From the NCBI GenBank assembly GCA_905221605.1, contig CAJNDS010002125.1, positions 482,309-546,308 of the forward strand: a stretch of 64,000 nucleotides of DNA. The letters are read 5' to 3'. A model generated the notes under the pieces. That model was not told where the DNA came from, ran no database searches, and worked only from the letters and a program-made list of their open reading frames with translations. The translations under genes and the position numbers were made by a program. Below are positions 51,415 through 62,613 of the stretch, in pieces (the first letter of the stretch is position 1; each line of letters opens with the position of its first letter). The stretch is from Symbiodinium natans (lineage: Eukaryota; Sar; Dinophyceae; Suessiales; Symbiodiniaceae).

Positions 51415-53173
51415 TGGGGGATTCCACTTGTGTTGTGCCGGGTTCCCCTCATAAACCCTTTCAAGCATAAATCGGTGCCCGTTAAGTCCTGAATGCTCTA
51501 GTGACGGTTTTCTTTCTGGGTGCAGAGGAGGAGAGCCGCGGAAGTGGATGCATTTTGCTAGGCTGCTATGTCATACAACCCCTTATAGTTCCTTAAAGCC
51601 TTCAATCCCGAGCGCAGATGCTCCTGTATCCCGATACTCCCCAGGCCCCTCAGCTAATTGCACTCCGACGTCACGTGAGCCCGAGGTAAAATCATCCAAA
51701 AGAGCTCGAAGATTTCCATGGTGCCTGTTGTGTCGCAACTGACTTCTGCCATATTGAGACATATACTATACACTTGTAGGCTATTGAATTGTGGTGGTGA
51801 GTTTTTATGTCCAACGTCCGGTCAGGATCGTTTTTCTCTGGATCTCGAGGGGCACAACACCTCATCCACTCAACCCCGGCTAGCCCCAAACCCCTAGTAT
51901 CCGAATGCCCTGACCCTGACGCCCCGAACTCTTCCACAATCCCTCCCCCTCGACCTCCCACCCTCAATTGTGCTAAATGCTGCTAGAAGCCATCGCAGTC
52001 AGGTTGGCCATTCAGCCAAAGCCGCCCGAGACCAATTGACTTGGACGTTGAGCATTTTCTTGGACGTTGAAAAGCCAAGTTTTGCGTTTGAGAAGGCTTA
52101 GGGTTTTCTAGGATGGGCTACGAGGCCATATAATCCCCATCATCAACCCTACTTTTTAAGGAGGTTACAGGCTAGAATAGCCAATCCTGGTGATAGGGTG
52201 TGTTCAGGCTGTGCTTCGGGGGTCACCTGGAAGGGCAGAGGCCAAACTCTGGAGGACAAGCCTCTGGGTGGTCTCTTTCTTCGAGACGTCGCGTCTCAGG
52301 TTCAGGGGAGCTCTGATGCACGTGCCGCCCACAAACGTGATGGCCATGCACCCTACAGCAACAACCTTGAAGCAACACCCCTAAGCCAACGGCTTGTCAT
52401 TTGTGGCAGAATTCAGGCTTTTTTCCAGGAAGCCTGTGCACGCGGGAAGAAGGCCGAGGTCCAGCTGGGTTGATGCCAAACCTCGGCGCGACAAGGAGAC
52501 ATAAGGAGACTCGAACGCAGCTTGTGTGTGAAAAGGAAACATCAAGATGCAGCAGCCGGCCCTGTTTAGTGGCACGAATTTGCAGGGGCTTTTCATCCGT
52601 GCAGCTGCCAGTTGCATCACTCGGTTGCTTGCTTTTGCTTGCGCGTCTGCTTGTTCAAGGTGTCACGGATTCCTCGCCCAAGCGGGTCCAAGACAGCACA
52701 CAAGCAGGATATGTGGACATGATCATTCCCATTCAAACCCATCTCTGGCTCCTAACCTGATGATGGGGCGAGGCTTTGCCAAACCCAGCCTGCAGGCTTG
52801 ACACAAGGGCCACTTTAGCAGTTGCGTGGATGGAGACAGGGCCAGTGAGCAATTAAGAGAGCCAGACATGTTCACCACGTCACAGTTGTGAGACTTCTCA
52901 AGATAGTGCTCCCCCTACATCCCCCATAATCTTTACTTAAGGCTGTCTCGGATTGCATGGACATTTTCCTTTCCAGTCGGCTCCTTCCTCGCAGCATTTG
53001 CGTTTCTACACCTTCAGTTTTTGACCTCAAACCCTACGCCCTCAATCCTAAACGCTAGACGCTAAGCCCTAAACCCTAAATCCTCGCTGGATGCCTTGCA
53101 GCATCCCTAAACCCAAAACCTCAGCCCTAAACCCCAAATTCCAAACCCCAAACCCGAAGCCCTCAACTATTTT
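51415..53173. other. stretch without recognisable genes
   Basis: Short frames only; 53,030-53,165 is degenerate CCCTAAA-like text. A + frame of 119 codons at 52,401-52,760 has no domain. Confidence 0.35.
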
Positions 53174-53263
53174 TTGCTTAAGAACCCCCAAAAATATTAA
53201 TTTTCTTCCTCATAAGGGTAACCTAGGGATTATAATCTTTCACTTCTTGGGGTTCTTAACCAA
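53174..53263. mobile_element. MITE-like fold-back element, 90 bp
   Basis: TTGCTTAAGAACCCCCA at the left is complementary to TGGGGTTCTTAACCAA at the right, with one indel and one mismatch. The AT-rich centre contains TAATTTTC and GATTATAATC. It may be a distant relative of M1, as both use GGTTCTTA-type words. Confidence 0.6.
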
Positions 53264-53762
53264 ATAGCAGTAGGCCCTGATCTGCTTCGAGGTTCACGCC
53301 ATCGCGATAAGCAGAGGCGGTCGCCGAGGCCGAGAAATTGGAGCCGCGCGCCTGTTAAGCACGTCTCAGGCCAATCAGGCCAAGAGCATCCAGTAGGGTT
53401 TCAGGTTAGCTGTTTGGGGGGAGCTCCTATGACAAGAATTGCTGGTATTTTGGGGAAGGGGGGGGGGGGCGCGCTGTATTTGTAACTACGTCCCCACCTG
53501 AGGCAAGGAAGTAGCCGTATCAGCAGTGCAGCGTCTTAAAAAAGAGTTCCGAAACCAACTTTTTGCTGTTGTCCATAAATGCTCTACATGCCCTAAATGC
53601 TGAACCCTTTACATCCAACAGGGTTGACAATCAGAAGCTGCTTCGTTCATGGCTCCAGGCAAAAAGCCCAGAGACTGCGTGAGTCGGCTCAGGTGGACCG
53701 CTTGTTCAGAGCAGCAGGGGAGGAGGTAAGGAGGCCCGGTCACATGATTCTTGTTGTGGGTT
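53264..53762. other. stretch without recognisable genes
   Basis: A G-run of about 13 lies at 53,457-53,469. No gene or shared repeat is seen. Confidence 0.4.
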
Positions 53763-53900
53763 TAGGTCTGGGATGTCCCCCCTAAGCCCTCAGCTCTCTA
53801 AATTTCCTGGATCCCAAACTCCCTAAGGGGTTAGGTCTGGGATGTCCCCCCTAAGCCCTCAGCTCTCTAAAAATTCCTGGATGCCAAAGCTCCCTAAGCT
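53763..53900. repeat. 69-bp tandem duplication
   Basis: TAGGTCTGGGATGTCCCCCC + TAAGCCCTCAGCTCTCTAAA starts at 53,763 and again at 53,832, with a few changes (CCTGGATCC against CCTGGATGCC). Confidence 0.9.
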
Positions 53901-54527
53901 CTGAACCTCATGCCCTCAACCTGCAGCCTTCGTCACCGAGCCAGACCCCCGCCTTCCCCCGCCCAGCCCTGAAACATGCTGGCCTCGTGTTTGGGGTGGT
54001 TGACATAGTTTCTAACTCCCTTACCCCGAGGCTTGGCGTTGCATCTCACAATCACGACAGTTGAGCCTTCCGCTTTCCCAGGGCACGGCGCGCACCTCAG
54101 CCCTGGATCCAAACGCTAGACCAGCGGGCACACCCAGCCCCACACCCTAATGCCCCAAATCCTGAACCCCAAACTAAACCTTAAGCGCCTTCGATCCTAA
54201 ACCCGGAGAGATGCTCTCTTCAGACGGCTCAGCTTTCATTAGCGATGCTTACGTGCATTGAACCCAGGTCGCTCCGCCGAACGGCGTGGGCCTGACCGAG
54301 CCAGCTTCAGCGCCCATATATTCCACAGTCAGATTCCTCCTCTTTCCTTCCATATGGTCCAGGGGTGCACCTGAACCTCGTCTTGTGTAGGTGGCCTAGA
54401 GTCCATACAACCTACGCGAAAGTCGGCTTTGGGCTTTGGGGTTCTTAAGGTATGGCTTAGAGTTGAGGCTTCAGTATTCTACCGGCCCTTAGGGTTGAGG
54501 GATTGGGGTTTTGTGGCGGAGTTGAGA
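53901..54527. other. degenerate telomere-like text, no gene recognised
   Basis: CCCTAA-like and TTAGGG-like words at 54,140-54,210 and 54,440-54,527 are scattered among unique sequence. Confidence 0.4.
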
Positions 54528-54599
54528 TTTTAGGGTTTAGGGTTTAGGGTTTAGGCTTTAGGGTTTAGGGTTAAGGGTTTAGGGTTGGGGGTTTAGGGA
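54528..54599 (+). repeat. imperfect telomeric block, TTTAGGG-like x9
   Basis: Units include GCTTTAGGG, TTAAGGG and TTGGGGG variants. Confidence 0.9.
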
Positions 54600-54734
54600 C
54601 CCCAAGCCCAAACCCAAAACTCCATCTGATGCCCTACAATATAGGGCTTGTGATTTGGGTGTCCTCTCAATGGATGGTCCAGCTACTTGCCCATGCGATT
54701 CCCTCCCAGGAGCCATCCCAAACTGCCACACACG

Positions 54735-54798
54735 GTTTAGGGTTTAGGGTTTAGGGTTTAGGGTTTAGGGTTTAGGGTTTAGGGTTTAGGGTTTAGGG
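54735..54798 (+). repeat. interstitial telomeric array, TTTAGGG x9
   Basis: Nine perfect units. It ends about 70 bp before MITE-like copy b. Confidence 0.97.
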
Positions 54799-54870
54799 CC
54801 ACATACGGCCGCGGCGGATTGATATCTGTGGTAGCAGCATTTTCTGCCAAGCGGAGGAGGATAATCTTTG

Positions 54871-55039
54871 CTGGTTCTTAGTAGGGAATGAGGTACCCTA
54901 AATCCCCCCATATATATATATATATATATTTTTTTTTCTATATATATATATATATATGCATATATATAGAAATATACTATATACCTTTTCAGGATTATGT
55001 AGGGTACCTCATTCCCCCATTCCCTACTATAAGAACCAG
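54871..55039. mobile_element. MITE-like fold-back element, family M1, copy b
   Basis: Left end CTGGTTCTTAGTAGGGAATG + AGGTACCCT pairs with right end AGGGTACCTCATTCCCCCAT + TCCCTACTATAAGAACCAG; the right arm has two small insertions. The centre holds an (AT)n palindrome (54,907-54,980) and GGATTATGT as in copy a. No coding sequence. Confidence 0.8.
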
Positions 55040-55126
55040 GGATACTTCGGCGCCTGACAGCGCGTGCATGGCGCATGTTTGAGCAGCGCTGAGAAATGGA
55101 AGAGCGCAAGTTGCATGCAATTTTTC

Positions 55127-55171
55127 GGGTTTAGGGTTTGGGGTTTAGGGTTTAGGGTTTTCGGTTTAGGG
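55127..55171 (+). repeat. short imperfect telomeric block
   Basis: Five to six units, with TTTGGGG and TTTTCGG variants. Confidence 0.9.
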
Positions 55172-56258
55172 AGACTAACCCGCAATACCACCCCAACCCC
55201 ATAAACCCAAAAAGGCCTGGGGTGTCTGCGTCAAGCGCAGTCGAAACCAGAAATCAGGCAGTTTAGGTTATCCTTGTAAGGGTTTGGATAACGTAGCTCC
55301 AGTAGACTTACGAAGCGAAACGTAGCATTCTCCGATGATGCGAACCAACATGCCCCACAGTGGCAGCCTCAACTTTGCCATCGCCATCTGTATATATAGT
55401 TGCAGTTTATGGAACAGGTCATACCGTCATTGGCGTTGCACTGCCAAAAGCAAAAATCGACAAAGTGTCCTGCGCGGCTTAACGGTATGTCAGTGAGAAA
55501 CCTACAACCATTGAACACCAAAAGCGCGCGAGCCCGAGAGAGAATAAAGCAAGAACCGAGGGGTTACATTTCCGAAGCCTTTTGGGGCTCGCAGTGAGGG
55601 CGACTTTTGGCTCGATTGGCGCCCGGTCCCTAGGGAGGGGGGGAAGAGAAATGAGATCGGAGTTGGGATGTTCAAGGTCCGCGGCTGTTCGCCGTGTTCT
55701 AGCTCTGCGGTGTCGTCCTTCGAGACTTCGAGGGTGCCGAACAGGGGCTCAGGCCTTTGTTAATTTCAGGCTGGAAAGGTTCGTTGGGTCCTGTGGAGGA
55801 TGCCGAACCCTGAAAGGTGCTTCGGGAAGGGGGGTGCAAGGAGCGAAGGGGGTGAACCGGGCGGAAAGAGGACGGGAGGGAAGTCGAAGCCGGGGGGAGT
55901 GAAGGGAGGGTGTTGCCTGAGGCCTGTCATGTCGCCCCAGCGCCGCGACTCGGACGAGCGTGGTCCTTACGACTATGCTGATGTAGCTACCCACACAAGC
56001 AGATTCCTCAGAATGGGTTTAATGCAGTGCAGTGTTTGGGGGTAATCCCTTGCGGTTGGCCACGTTTGGTCGAGGTTCGACCATTAAAAAGCAAGTACGC
56101 CAGGTCCCCGCTGAGGTATACAAGGTTTAGGGTTCATTGGCTCCGTAGAATTCCTTCGGGAAAGGGTATAGGATGGGTAAAGAGTTATCCCCAACTTGGT
56201 GACAAGGCAACCCTAGAATGAAAAAATGGTTAGTTGGTTGCGGGCCCCGGCTGCTTAA
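55172..56258. other. stretch without recognisable genes
   Basis: Open frames of 60-106 codons on both strands, mostly Gly/Arg-rich in a purine-rich part (55,620-55,915). None shows a domain. Confidence 0.4.
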
Positions 56259-56393
56259 ACTTTTCCTAGGTAGGATAAGGGGGACCCTTAACAGGGAACC
56301 CCTTCTTAACCCTCTCCTGGCTTTCTTAAACAGGGGCCTTACTCAGAGGGTCTATATCCCCAAGGGTCCCCCTAATCCTATCCCCTAACTTTT
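56259..56393. mobile_element. MITE-like fold-back element, 135 bp
   Basis: ACTTTTCCTAGGTAGGATAA + GGGGGACCCTT at the left is complementary, with few mismatches, to AAGGGTCCCCCTAATCCTAT + CCCCTAACTTT at the right. The centre contains CTTCTTAACC and CTTTCTTAAACAGG. No coding sequence. Confidence 0.65.
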
Positions 56394-59362
56394 GAACAAG
56401 AACTGGAAACCCCCATGCGCAGCCACCGAGGTCGCCGCGAAAGCGGCGCCGGACCGAGGCCCAGGCTTGGTGGGCCAGGGCTTTGGTTTTAGAAGGTTTG
56501 GTTACAGGTGGTTTGGCTCTGGAATCCCCCTAGGAGTGGCCCAATCTCCTGGTCTTTTGGTCCTCAAGTCCTCCGGGCCCGTCCTCGGTCCTCTGGTTCT
56601 CTGGTTGCTTGCTCCTCTAGTTCCTGGTGCCCCCGACCTGGTGTCCTGCTAGCCTGGTCTGGTGTCGGTCCTCCGGTCTCCTGCTCCTCCGGCTTCCCTT
56701 GTCCGGACTTCAAAGAATATGAACCCCTTCCGGCATGCGTGTTGTTTCCGCGTTGTGATTAAACCGCAGGGTTGGGAAAGCAGGGGGTTGGGGGTTTGAA
56801 GCGGTTTGGATGGATTCATACGCTTTCAAACAAGCTTTGCAACCCAAGAATAACCTCGAACCCTACACCCGAACCCCTGAAGCCGTAACCTTCAACCTCG
56901 GAACTAGTCCTTGCTGAGGCGACGGGCAGCCAGAGTGCGACAGGCGCCCGTGCGATCTGCGCATTTCACTCTGAGCGTTTTTTTTCTTTTTTTTCAGCCG
57001 AGGTCAAGGTTGTGTGCTTTTTGTCCATTGTGCTCGCGTTGCTCTTTTTGCGCGCGTGTTGCGCGCGAGAGCCCCAGGCAAGCTGATGAGCTTCCTGGGC
57101 TGCCTCGCGCGGAGCCCAGCCGAGTCTTTGACACTGCTTGTGAAAAACAAGATGAAGGAGATCAAGGGCAGATCAAAAATGGTGCATATACGCTTAGCCA
57201 TAGGCAAAGCCGTCGCTCACTAGGAAGCTTGTGAACGCCACCCCCAAGTATGAGGTGGCCCATATTCCCAGATCGCTTTTGCTTGCAACCGCGCTACCTC
57301 AGGTCGCCTGTCTCTGTGGGCCGGTCGCGTCGCAGGCAGGGGTGAGAGACCTCTCAATCCTGAACTCCTGCGACCCCCACCCCACCCCCGCTGGCCCGCC
57401 AAAACTCCTCACCTTAAGCGACGCGCGCATCATCTGGCGCAACGCGTGACAAACACTTCATTTCGCAGCCCAGAGAGAAGGCAGTTGTACACGTGCACAC
57501 TAATGCGACATCCTTGCGCATTGCTGAAACCTAGGACCAAAAGCTACGATAGCAGCCCATAAAGTTGTGTACACTGGTTGTCCAAAGCAGCAACATCATC
57601 AAGCCTACATGGCAGCACAGATTCGGTTCCTACTTTGCTGAGCTAGAGTACAGTGCGTACTAAGCGGCTCCGAAGATGGAGCCCTTGATACGCGTCGATG
57701 AGCTGAGAAGTAGCATGCTCAAGCATGGCTCAAGGCTCAACGAATCCCAGTCGAGCCCCCCAAAATGCCCACATATCAAATTGCAATCTTCAAGTCTGAA
57801 AAGGCTCAATTGGCGTTTGACCCTTTCTCATCACCAGACATCCCACATCGGTAACACCTGGACCCAAGCGCCAAGATCTCCCACGCTCAAACTCAGGGCT
57901 CTCAGATGTTCCAGATTAAAGTTGTGTGTGTGAAAGTTTCATGCCTCTGCTACCGTATCCTATTGGCTGTTGACCAACATCCCCACGGCTGCAAGCTCAG
58001 AACGAGCCAAAACTGAAATATGTCATGATCGCTTCCGGAAGCAGGGCGTCTTTCTTTCGAGAGTCTCAGTGTTGTTACTTGTAGTTGGGATGCGTGGCCA
58101 GATTGCCACGATCGACCCCACGGTCAATGACACTGCAAACTCCACAGCGGTGGCCAATGCGCACCCTTGTCAGCGATGAAGGTGTGTGAAGGAATGTTGA
58201 AATCTTAGTTTCAATGGCCGGGGGCGGGGGAAGTCTGTCAACGTGAAGGGCACAGGTGACAGCAGGTGCTCGTAGGGGTCTCCATCTTCAGGTTGACTTG
58301 AATGGCTTTAGTGTTTTTTGGCTCAGGGAGCATGGGGTTTACCGTGCAGGGGGCGCGGTCGCGAGGGTAGTCACGAGAGAAGTCAAGGAATTCCCGTGTG
58401 CACAGGGCGCGGTGATTGTGAGGCTCCATGTGGTTCCGGCTATTCCGGGTAGCCCTAACCCTACACCCGGTGCTACACCCTTGTATAGCGACTTTATGAG
58501 ACTTCGGACTTTGGGACTTTGATTCACGAGCCCAAGCCTTCAAGCTCCTCAGTCCTCATTCCCGCCCAATCCAACACTTAGCCCAACCCTTAGCCCTACG
58601 CTGCCCTGAACCCTACCCCTGAATCCCAAAGAAACATGCAGGTCGAATCCCCAAATCTCGAGCTACCGAGCCAGCCAACCCCATGAGTTTCTGGTTTGTC
58701 TTGGGGGTTTTTAGGATTAGGTGGTTCTTTCATCATGCGTGGACAAACGGTGGCACTGTGGGATAAGCCCTGAACAAGGACGGCTCGAGCCGCCGGGAAG
58801 TAGGTTTCGGGTTTAGGATCCAGGAGAGAGTACCCACAGAGCTTCCAATAAGACGTCAGTACAAGAGTAACATGTGAACCTGGTGAGACTCTGTTTCGGG
58901 CTCTTCAAGCACTTTGCTCCAGGAACTAAACATTGCAACCTTAGAGACTCGAGTTTCCAGTACTTGAGCGGGGGCTTTGCAGCTGAGCTTCACTTTGGAT
59001 TTGGGTTCAGCGAGGACACCCTTCGTCCATAAGCGTGCAGGGGCCATCTTCAATGAAGGAGCCTGTGCAATTCCTGGCTGGACCTTCGCTAGAGTATGGG
59101 GATTTGAGCCAATCATCGCCTTCAGAGGAACTGCTGAACAGTCAGCCGCAAGCCTATGGCCCAGGCAAGCAGCCACCACCCTTCGGTGTTCGGCTACGCT
59201 GGTGCTTCAGAGCCGGGAAGTCTCCAAGGTGTTGGCGTCACAAGAAGTAGTAGAACAGAATCATATCACGTGTGCAAAAACTCCCTTTCGTTGGTCGTAT
59301 GACTCCAAGATACCGGGCTTGTTTGCGGACCTCAAAGCCTAAAGCCCTAAAACTTACGCCCC
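56394..59362. other. stretch without recognisable genes
   Basis: Short frames only. 56,520-56,700 is rich in GGTCCTC/CTGGTC words. 58,560-58,640 is degenerate CCCTA-like text. I found no domain in the frames at 57,676-57,933, 58,256-58,522 and 58,856-59,179. Confidence 0.35.
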
Positions 59363-59413
59363 AGAAGAAGAAGAAGAAGAAGAAGAAGAAGAAGAAGAAG
59401 AAGAAGAAGAAGA
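59363..59413. repeat. (GAA)n microsatellite, x16
   Basis: Sixteen to seventeen GAA units. A + frame through it reads a Lys run followed by a Lys/Asn/Ser-rich stretch and is repeat-driven. Confidence 0.97.
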
Positions 59414-60726
59414 ACACAAAGCGGAGTGGCAACAAAAGCAACAGCAAGAAGAACAAAAACAAGGACAAGAACACGAGCAAGATCCCCAAGATAAGATTGA
59501 AATGGCCCCAAGATAAGGCCCCAAGAGATTGGAAAGGCCCCAAGACAGGCCCCGTAATAGGGTTAATACGTGATAGAGCTCACCCCCAATACATATGTAT
59601 ACACAGCAGCAAATAACAGCTAGTGGCAATAAGAAGAATAGCTAAAAATGATGAGTAAACATGAATTATTCGGAATAGGTTTAAATAAGGTGGGAGTTTT
59701 GCGGGTGGGTTTTCCGAAATGTGTTTTTTATGTTATGAGGGTGTTTAATAAACGGGGGAAGGGATTATTCCGCAGCATGTGCATAAAAACTAGCAGCCCT
59801 GTGTGGCCCGTAAGTAGCTAAGTTTTTGGTCGGATTGCCGAATTCACAATTCATCCCGGTGAGAGGAAGAGCTTGGATTGCCTGATCCTTTAAGCTCTTC
59901 CAATCACGTTTTCAAGAAACCGCGACCCTTATTGACCACGGCGCTATGCCCTAACCAGCAATTATGCCGGTCTGAAGCATCTCTGTGTATACAGGTGAAG
60001 GCTGAGGGTTGGTTCCCCTACTGGGTCCCACACCGAGCTTCTTGCAAGACCACAGCATGATGCGCGGCATGATTTGCAGCTTGCCGTGCTAGGCCTGCAA
60101 TCCGAAGTAGCTGCCTGGCTGCATTTTCAGGTCCTGTCGTCTCTCCACTGAGTGAGTGTTCTCCATGGCAATGGAATGGCAAGGCTGAGGCTTATCCATC
60201 GCATGGATGCATGTAGAATTGACTTATCATGCTCGTATCGTGTAGAAATATCGCTGACACCTAGTGAGATCATTGTGAAGGTAAAAACGAAAACAACACG
60301 ACCAGAAAGAATACGATTAAACCCTGGCGCCCGACGCCCCCCCCGTCGTGTGGGTGAAACCTGCAGTACCTTTGCTGAGCTTCGTAGTGGCTGTGTACCC
60401 CAGTGAAACTCGACCGCTAAACCCCAGTAAGCCCTCCAAGGCCGAAACCCTAAACCGTATGATCCCCTTAACTCACCTGACGCCCCATGAACCCTACCTT
60501 TAGACCACATCCACCACGTAACTCAAAGCGGGTCTGCAAAACATGAAGCCAAGTCCTCCATATACTTTCACACCTTACACTCTAAACCCAAACCCCAAAG
60601 GAGGGCTCAAAGATGCGAACCCCAAAAAGCTCTTTGGCCCTGCGCGCTGTGCAAGTTGCCCATCCGTGTCGGACCGAGGTGGGCGCTCCGGCTGGTCCAC
60701 GCGACAGCCGAGAGAGCAAAAAAAAA
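59414..60726. other. stretch without recognisable genes
   Basis: 59,560-59,780 is AT-richer. 60,420-60,605 holds degenerate CCCTAAA-like words. No gene is supported. Confidence 0.35.
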
Positions 60727-60809
60727 CTTGGTGTTCATCAGCATCCTCACTGGGCTGATCGTCAACGGTGTTGACGATCAGCACAGTGAGGATGCTGATG
60801 AACACCAAG
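60727..60809. repeat. near-perfect 83-bp palindrome
   Basis: The left arm (60,727-60,766, beginning CTTGGTGTTCATCAGCATCC) and right arm (60,770-60,809, ending GATGCTGATGAACACCAAG) are 40 bp each and pair with a single mismatch, leaving a 3-nt loop GGT. The transcript of either strand would fold into one long hairpin. A run of eight A immediately precedes the left arm. Confidence 0.97.
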
Positions 60810-60920
60810 TTTGCGGATGCGTGTCAGTCACCCCAAGAAAAAGCAGAACCCGCGTCACGTGAGATGATCACCTGAGTAGTGCAGCAGTCGTCAAGCCTTG
60901 CTGGCAGGGTTTAAGGTTCA

Positions 60921-61090
60921 GGTGGTGCGTCTTCACTTGCTATGTGCAACTGTTTTGCTTAGTGGCGCGTCTTCGCTTTCTATCGGCGCTTGTTTTGCTC
61001 CTTAGTGCATCTTCGTTTACTATGTGCAGTTGTTTTGCTTACTGGTGCGTCTTCGCTTACTTTTTGGTGCATCTTCGCCTACTATATGAT
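60921..61090. repeat. about 40-bp tandem repeat, five copies
   Basis: GGTGCGTCTTC.CTT.CTATGT + GCA.CTGTTTTGCTTA recurs at about 60,924, 60,963, 61,002, 61,041 and 61,067 (last copies shortened). Confidence 0.8.
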
Positions 61091-61820
61091 CTATAAGCCA
61101 CTGAGAGTCCTTTTTGGGAACTTTGTGATGCGGGACTTTACCCAGGATCCACTTCCATATGGTCAGTTCTTCGTAGTATGCCTATGGTCCCTGCGGACCT
61201 GTGAGATCTCCTTCTTCCATGAAGTGTAGTAGACCCGACGTGGAGCCAGGAGGGACAAGGGGTATGAAGAGGAGGGCTTCCTCGTCATAGTAAACGGGCT
61301 TGTTGAACGGGCTCAAAGCGCACCTGAACATTTCATCTTCTGGAAAGTGTCATCTTGACACGAACAGCTACTACTTTGCAATGAAAGCCGTCAGAAGTTG
61401 CAGGTCGCAGTAGCAACTGCTAGCATTGCGCGGCGGCATGCCGGTGGTACCAGCTGTGTGCAATTTCAAGGTTCTCGGGCTTTGACTGGACCTAGTATGG
61501 TCGTGGCAACATGGCTGCGCCGCACAAGCCTGAGGCACGAAAGGGTCTTAGTATGCAGCGGAGATTTGTCGTCAGTAACGCTTGGCGCGCTTCTTGATGT
61601 TCATGCCCATGCACTCCGGGGTGCTTTGGTAACATGCGTTGCGCACTCCTTTCTATGTCCAACAACTTCGTGTCTGGAAAGAGCCCACGGCGTGGGGCAA
61701 GCATGCTCTCTCACCTACGTCTTGCAGCCAATGGTAGTGCAAAAGGGCTACCGGGAACCTCAAAGGATGCGCATCATCAGCGTCAGCCGGGGATGCTGAG
61801 GCGCGAGGCAGAGGAGAGAG
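61091..61820. other. stretch without recognisable genes
   Basis: A + frame of 133 codons (61,398-61,799) has no domain and runs to the edge of the GAGACA satellite. Confidence 0.35.
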
Positions 61821-61825
61821 CGAGA

Positions 61826-62066
61826 GAGAGACAGAGACAGAGACAGAGACAGAGACAGAGACAGAGACAGAGACAGAGACAGAGACAGAGACAGAGACAG
61901 AGACAGAGACAGAGACAGAGACAGAGACAGAGACAGAGACAGAGACAGAGACAGAGACAGAGACAGAGACAGAGACAGAGACAGAGACAGAGACAGAGAC
62001 AGAGACAGAGACAGAGACAGAGACAGAGACAGAGACAGAGAGAGACAGAGACAGAGAGAGAGAGAG
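61826..62066. repeat. (AGAGAC)n hexanucleotide satellite, about 38 copies
   Basis: Nearly pure for about 210 bp, then mixed with GAGAGA. Frames through it encode Gln-Arg runs on + and Val-Ser runs on -. Confidence 0.97.
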
Positions 62067-62098
62067 CGAGTCGGGGTTAGTGCGCAAAAAGAAGAAAT

Positions 62099-62102
<4 letters not shown>

Positions 62103-62162
<60 letters not shown>
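62103..62162. repeat. (GA)n microsatellite
   Basis: About 29 GA units, 40 bp after the AGAGAC satellite. Confidence 0.97.
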
Positions 62163-62164
<2 letters not shown>

Positions 62165-62513
62165 CGTCTAGTACAAGGGGGAATGGGGAGTTCTTTCGGA
62201 GGTTTGGAGAGTTCAGAGGCTTTGTCTTTGTGGAGGGTGCTGTTTCTCGAGAGTTCGTCCTGTAGAGGAGCCCTACTCCCCCAGGAAAGCCCCACAGGTA
62301 ATACAGGGAAATCTCAACACCCAGTGAAAACCGTGCACGGGGAAAATGCCCTCGGAGGGAAAACTGGACAGCTGTGGTTATCATGTTGGCGGGGATACTA
62401 AGCATGGGGGGGGGGACTGAAGTCCAGCCCTCAAAGCACGTGCTGGGAGTTTCACATGAGACCAGCACTTCGGGCGCGCTTGCGCGCGGGGGCCTCGTGC
62501 CCTCAAGCCCAGC

Positions 62514-62540
62514 AGAAGAAGAAGAAGAAGAAGAAGAAGA

Positions 62541-62607
<67 letters not shown>

Positions 62608-62612
62608 TAGAT
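62514..62612. repeat. (GAA)n then (GA)n compound microsatellite
   Basis: Nine to ten GAA units are followed by a GA stretch with single GC and GG interruptions. Confidence 0.95.
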
Positions 62613-62613
62613 C

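Noticed and set aside
61634-62468. Gln-Arg and Val-Ser/Ser-Leu repeat frames on both strands
   Set aside because: They are produced by the AGAGAC and GA satellites.
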